Origin: an uncultured Bacilli bacterium
GTDB taxonomy: Bacteria; Bacillota_I; Bacilli_A; RF39; UBA660
Length of the DNA: 64,000 bases
Reading direction: 5' to 3'
Assembly (NCBI GenBank): GCA_949505625.1
Contig: CATBQD010000004.1
Location: 32,059-96,058 of the forward strand
In this document: positions 62,846-64,000 of the stretch, one piece after another
Position numbering within the stretch: the first letter of the stretch is position 1
How the letters are laid out: each line of letters opens with the position of its first letter
Program-made: the position numbers and the translations under genes
The notes under the pieces: generated by a model
Seen by the model: the letters and a program-made list of their open reading frames with translations, nothing else
What the model was told of the DNA's origin: nothing
Database searches by the model: none

Positions 62846-63247
62846 ATGTCAGTAATATCTGAAGTTAAGGACACTGTTATAGATGCTAAGAAGAAATATG
62901 ATAAAGAAAAATATATTCAAGTTTTAGAGGAACAAATAGAGAAATTAGAAAAGGAGATAGAACGTTTAAACACAAAAGTTTCTAAATATGAGAATAATGA
63001 TTTCCTTTTAAATTCAGATCACTTGGAACTATTTGAAATTTTTAGAAAAAATGATTATAGATGTTATGAAGATGAAATAAGATTATATTCTAAAAAAAGT
63101 ATTGATTTAGAAATTGCTTTAAGCGAACTATTGGAAAACGACTATTTTGAATACCCTGGAGCATATGCTCTAGGAGCAAGAATCTGTTTAAGTATACCTG
63201 AAGATAAAAAAATTAAATTTTTGCAAGCATTAAAAAAACAAAACTAA
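62846..63247 (+). CDS. Coiled-coil hypothetical protein
   Basis: The N-terminus is a clear coiled coil (about residues 18-48, with heptads of Leu/Ile/Val, as in QVLEEQIEKLEKEIERLN). The C-terminal part is a compact globular domain of about 80 residues of unknown fold. GAGAGGAGA lies 9 bases before the ATG. It belongs to the same operon as the two small genes before it. Confidence 0.6.
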   Translation: MSVISEVKDTVIDAKKKYDKEKYIQVLEEQIEKLEKEIERLNTKVSKYENNDFLLNSDHLELFEIFRKNDYRCYEDEIRLYSKKSIDLEIALSELLENDYFEYPGAYALGARICLSIPEDKKIKFLQALKKQN

Positions 63248-63308
63248 TAAAAATATTTATTATATAAATTATAGCATTAGTGTAGTTTTTTTGGGAGTTG
63301 ATAATTTT

Positions 63309-64000
63309 GTGATTTATATAACAGGAGATACTCATAGAGATTTTAGTAGGTTATATGGCAAGAATTTTAATAAAGATGATATGGTAATTATATTAGGAGA
63401 TGTTGGTATTAATTATTGCTTAAATGCGGAAGATAAAATATTTAAAGAACATCTAAGTAAGTTAAATATAAAATTGTTTTGCATTCAAGGAAATCATGAA
63501 GAACGACCTGAAAACATATCTACATATAATGAAGTGGATATGTTTGGTGGTAAAGTATTTATAGAAGATGATTTTCCTAATTTAATATTTGCTAAAAATG
63601 GGGAAACATATACAATTGATAAAAAAAGTGTATTAGTTATTGGTGGAGCTTATTCTGTTGATAAAGATTATAGATTAATGTATGGTTATCCATGGTTTAA
63701 AGAGGAACAATTAAGTGAAGAAGAAAAAGAATCAATTTTAAATAAGTGTAAAGGTCAACATGTAGATATTATTTTATCTCATACTTGTCCTAAGAAATAT
63801 GAGCCAACCGAAGTATTTATGGCTGGAATAGATCAATCAAAAGTTGATAAAAGTATGGAAAAATTCTTCGATAAGATAGAAGAAAACATCGATTATGATA
63901 AATGGTATTGTGGTCATTATCATACTGAAAAACAAATTGATAAACTCCCTTCGCCACTATATATTCCACCAACTCCAGATTTTCCTTCAGCAGCGGCTCA
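63309..64000 (+). CDS. Metallophosphoesterase, cut by the window end
   Basis: The frame is open to the window edge, with about 230 codons seen. The calcineurin-like motifs appear in order: GDTHRD, ILGDVG, GNHEERPEN, SHTCP and GHYHTEK. This is the layout of small metal-dependent phosphoesterases common in phage and mobile DNA. The start is a GTG, with GGGAG about 12 bases upstream. A TTG one base earlier is out of frame. The end is missing. Confidence 0.85.
   Translation, partial: MIYITGDTHRDFSRLYGKNFNKDDMVIILGDVGINYCLNAEDKIFKEHLSKLNIKLFCIQGNHEERPENISTYNEVDMFGGKVFIEDDFPNLIFAKNGETYTIDKKSVLVIGGAYSVDKDYRLMYGYPWFKEEQLSEEEKESILNKCKGQHVDIILSHTCPKKYEPTEVFMAGIDQSKVDKSMEKFFDKIEENIDYDKWYCGHYHTEKQIDKLPSPLYIPPTPDFPSAAA

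Overview
The window is AT-rich, densely packed DNA from a low-GC Gram-positive bacterium. It carries endospore genes (spoIIR, spoIID, a spoIIQ-like gene, spoIIID, a cotJA-cotJB fusion and cotJC), FemX-type peptidoglycan bridge enzymes, an ECF transporter block next to truA-rplM-rpsI, and typical Bacillota gene orders (rplI-dnaB, yvcK-whiA). This fits an uncultured, spore-forming, gut-type member of the Bacilli/Erysipelotrichia. The exact taxon cannot be read from the sequence.

Layout. 0.5-6.9 kb: housekeeping genes (tsaC, uvrB, lgt, trxB). 7.0-15.8 kb: a diversity-generating retroelement (DGR), described below. 15.8-24.5 kb: yvcK-whiA, then a DHH phosphodiesterase resembling the catalytic end of GdpP, rplI, dnaB, an M23 peptidase, walJ, rlmH and spoIIR. 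24.5-38.9 kb: two FemX enzymes, rpiB, a serine hydrolase, the spoIID-spoIIQ-spoIIID-mreB group, an M29 aminopeptidase, a TagO/WecA-type transferase and small envelope proteins. 39-51.8 kb: typA, an alpha-amylase-family enzyme, ecfA1-ecfA2-ecfT-truA, rplM-rpsI, an inosine-DNA glycosylase, an SDR, a GlmU-C-like acyltransferase and an XRE membrane protein behind a structured leader. 51.9-60.4 kb: an ABC-F protein, ddl, cotJ genes, tRNA-His, and an SF1 helicase with a C-terminal nuclease domain. 60.5-64 kb: a probable PIN/ImmA-type toxin-antitoxin pair, an operon of small unknown genes, and a metallophosphoesterase cut by the window end.

The most interesting system is the DGR. A divergent XRE regulator faces a consensus promoter that drives a 1073-residue prepilin-like protein: an N-terminal type IV pilin signal, several Ig-like repeats, and a C-type-lectin-like end holding the variable repeat (VR, 10439-10545). 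Downstream come a MutS-domain-I-like protein, an Avd-like helical protein and a DGR-type reverse transcriptase (IGNMSSQ and YMDD motifs). Immediately after the reverse transcriptase is a template repeat (TR1). TR1 and VR differ at 14 positions, and 13 of these are adenines in TR1, which is the signature of adenine-specific mutagenic retrohoming.

Unusually, TR1 is the first of eight diverged TR-like cassettes spread over about 1.9 kb. Each is preceded by a GGRTAARTR box, and four are followed by a structured element whose hairpin shows compensatory changes. The indels that separate cassettes inside the repeat keep the VR reading frame. Two more MutS-domain-I-like genes follow the array. The whole locus sits between trxB and yvcK, where many relatives have rapZ. 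The likely logic is that the surface pilin is diversified by the reverse transcriptase, with the cassette array as a possible library of alternative templates. That last step is inference.
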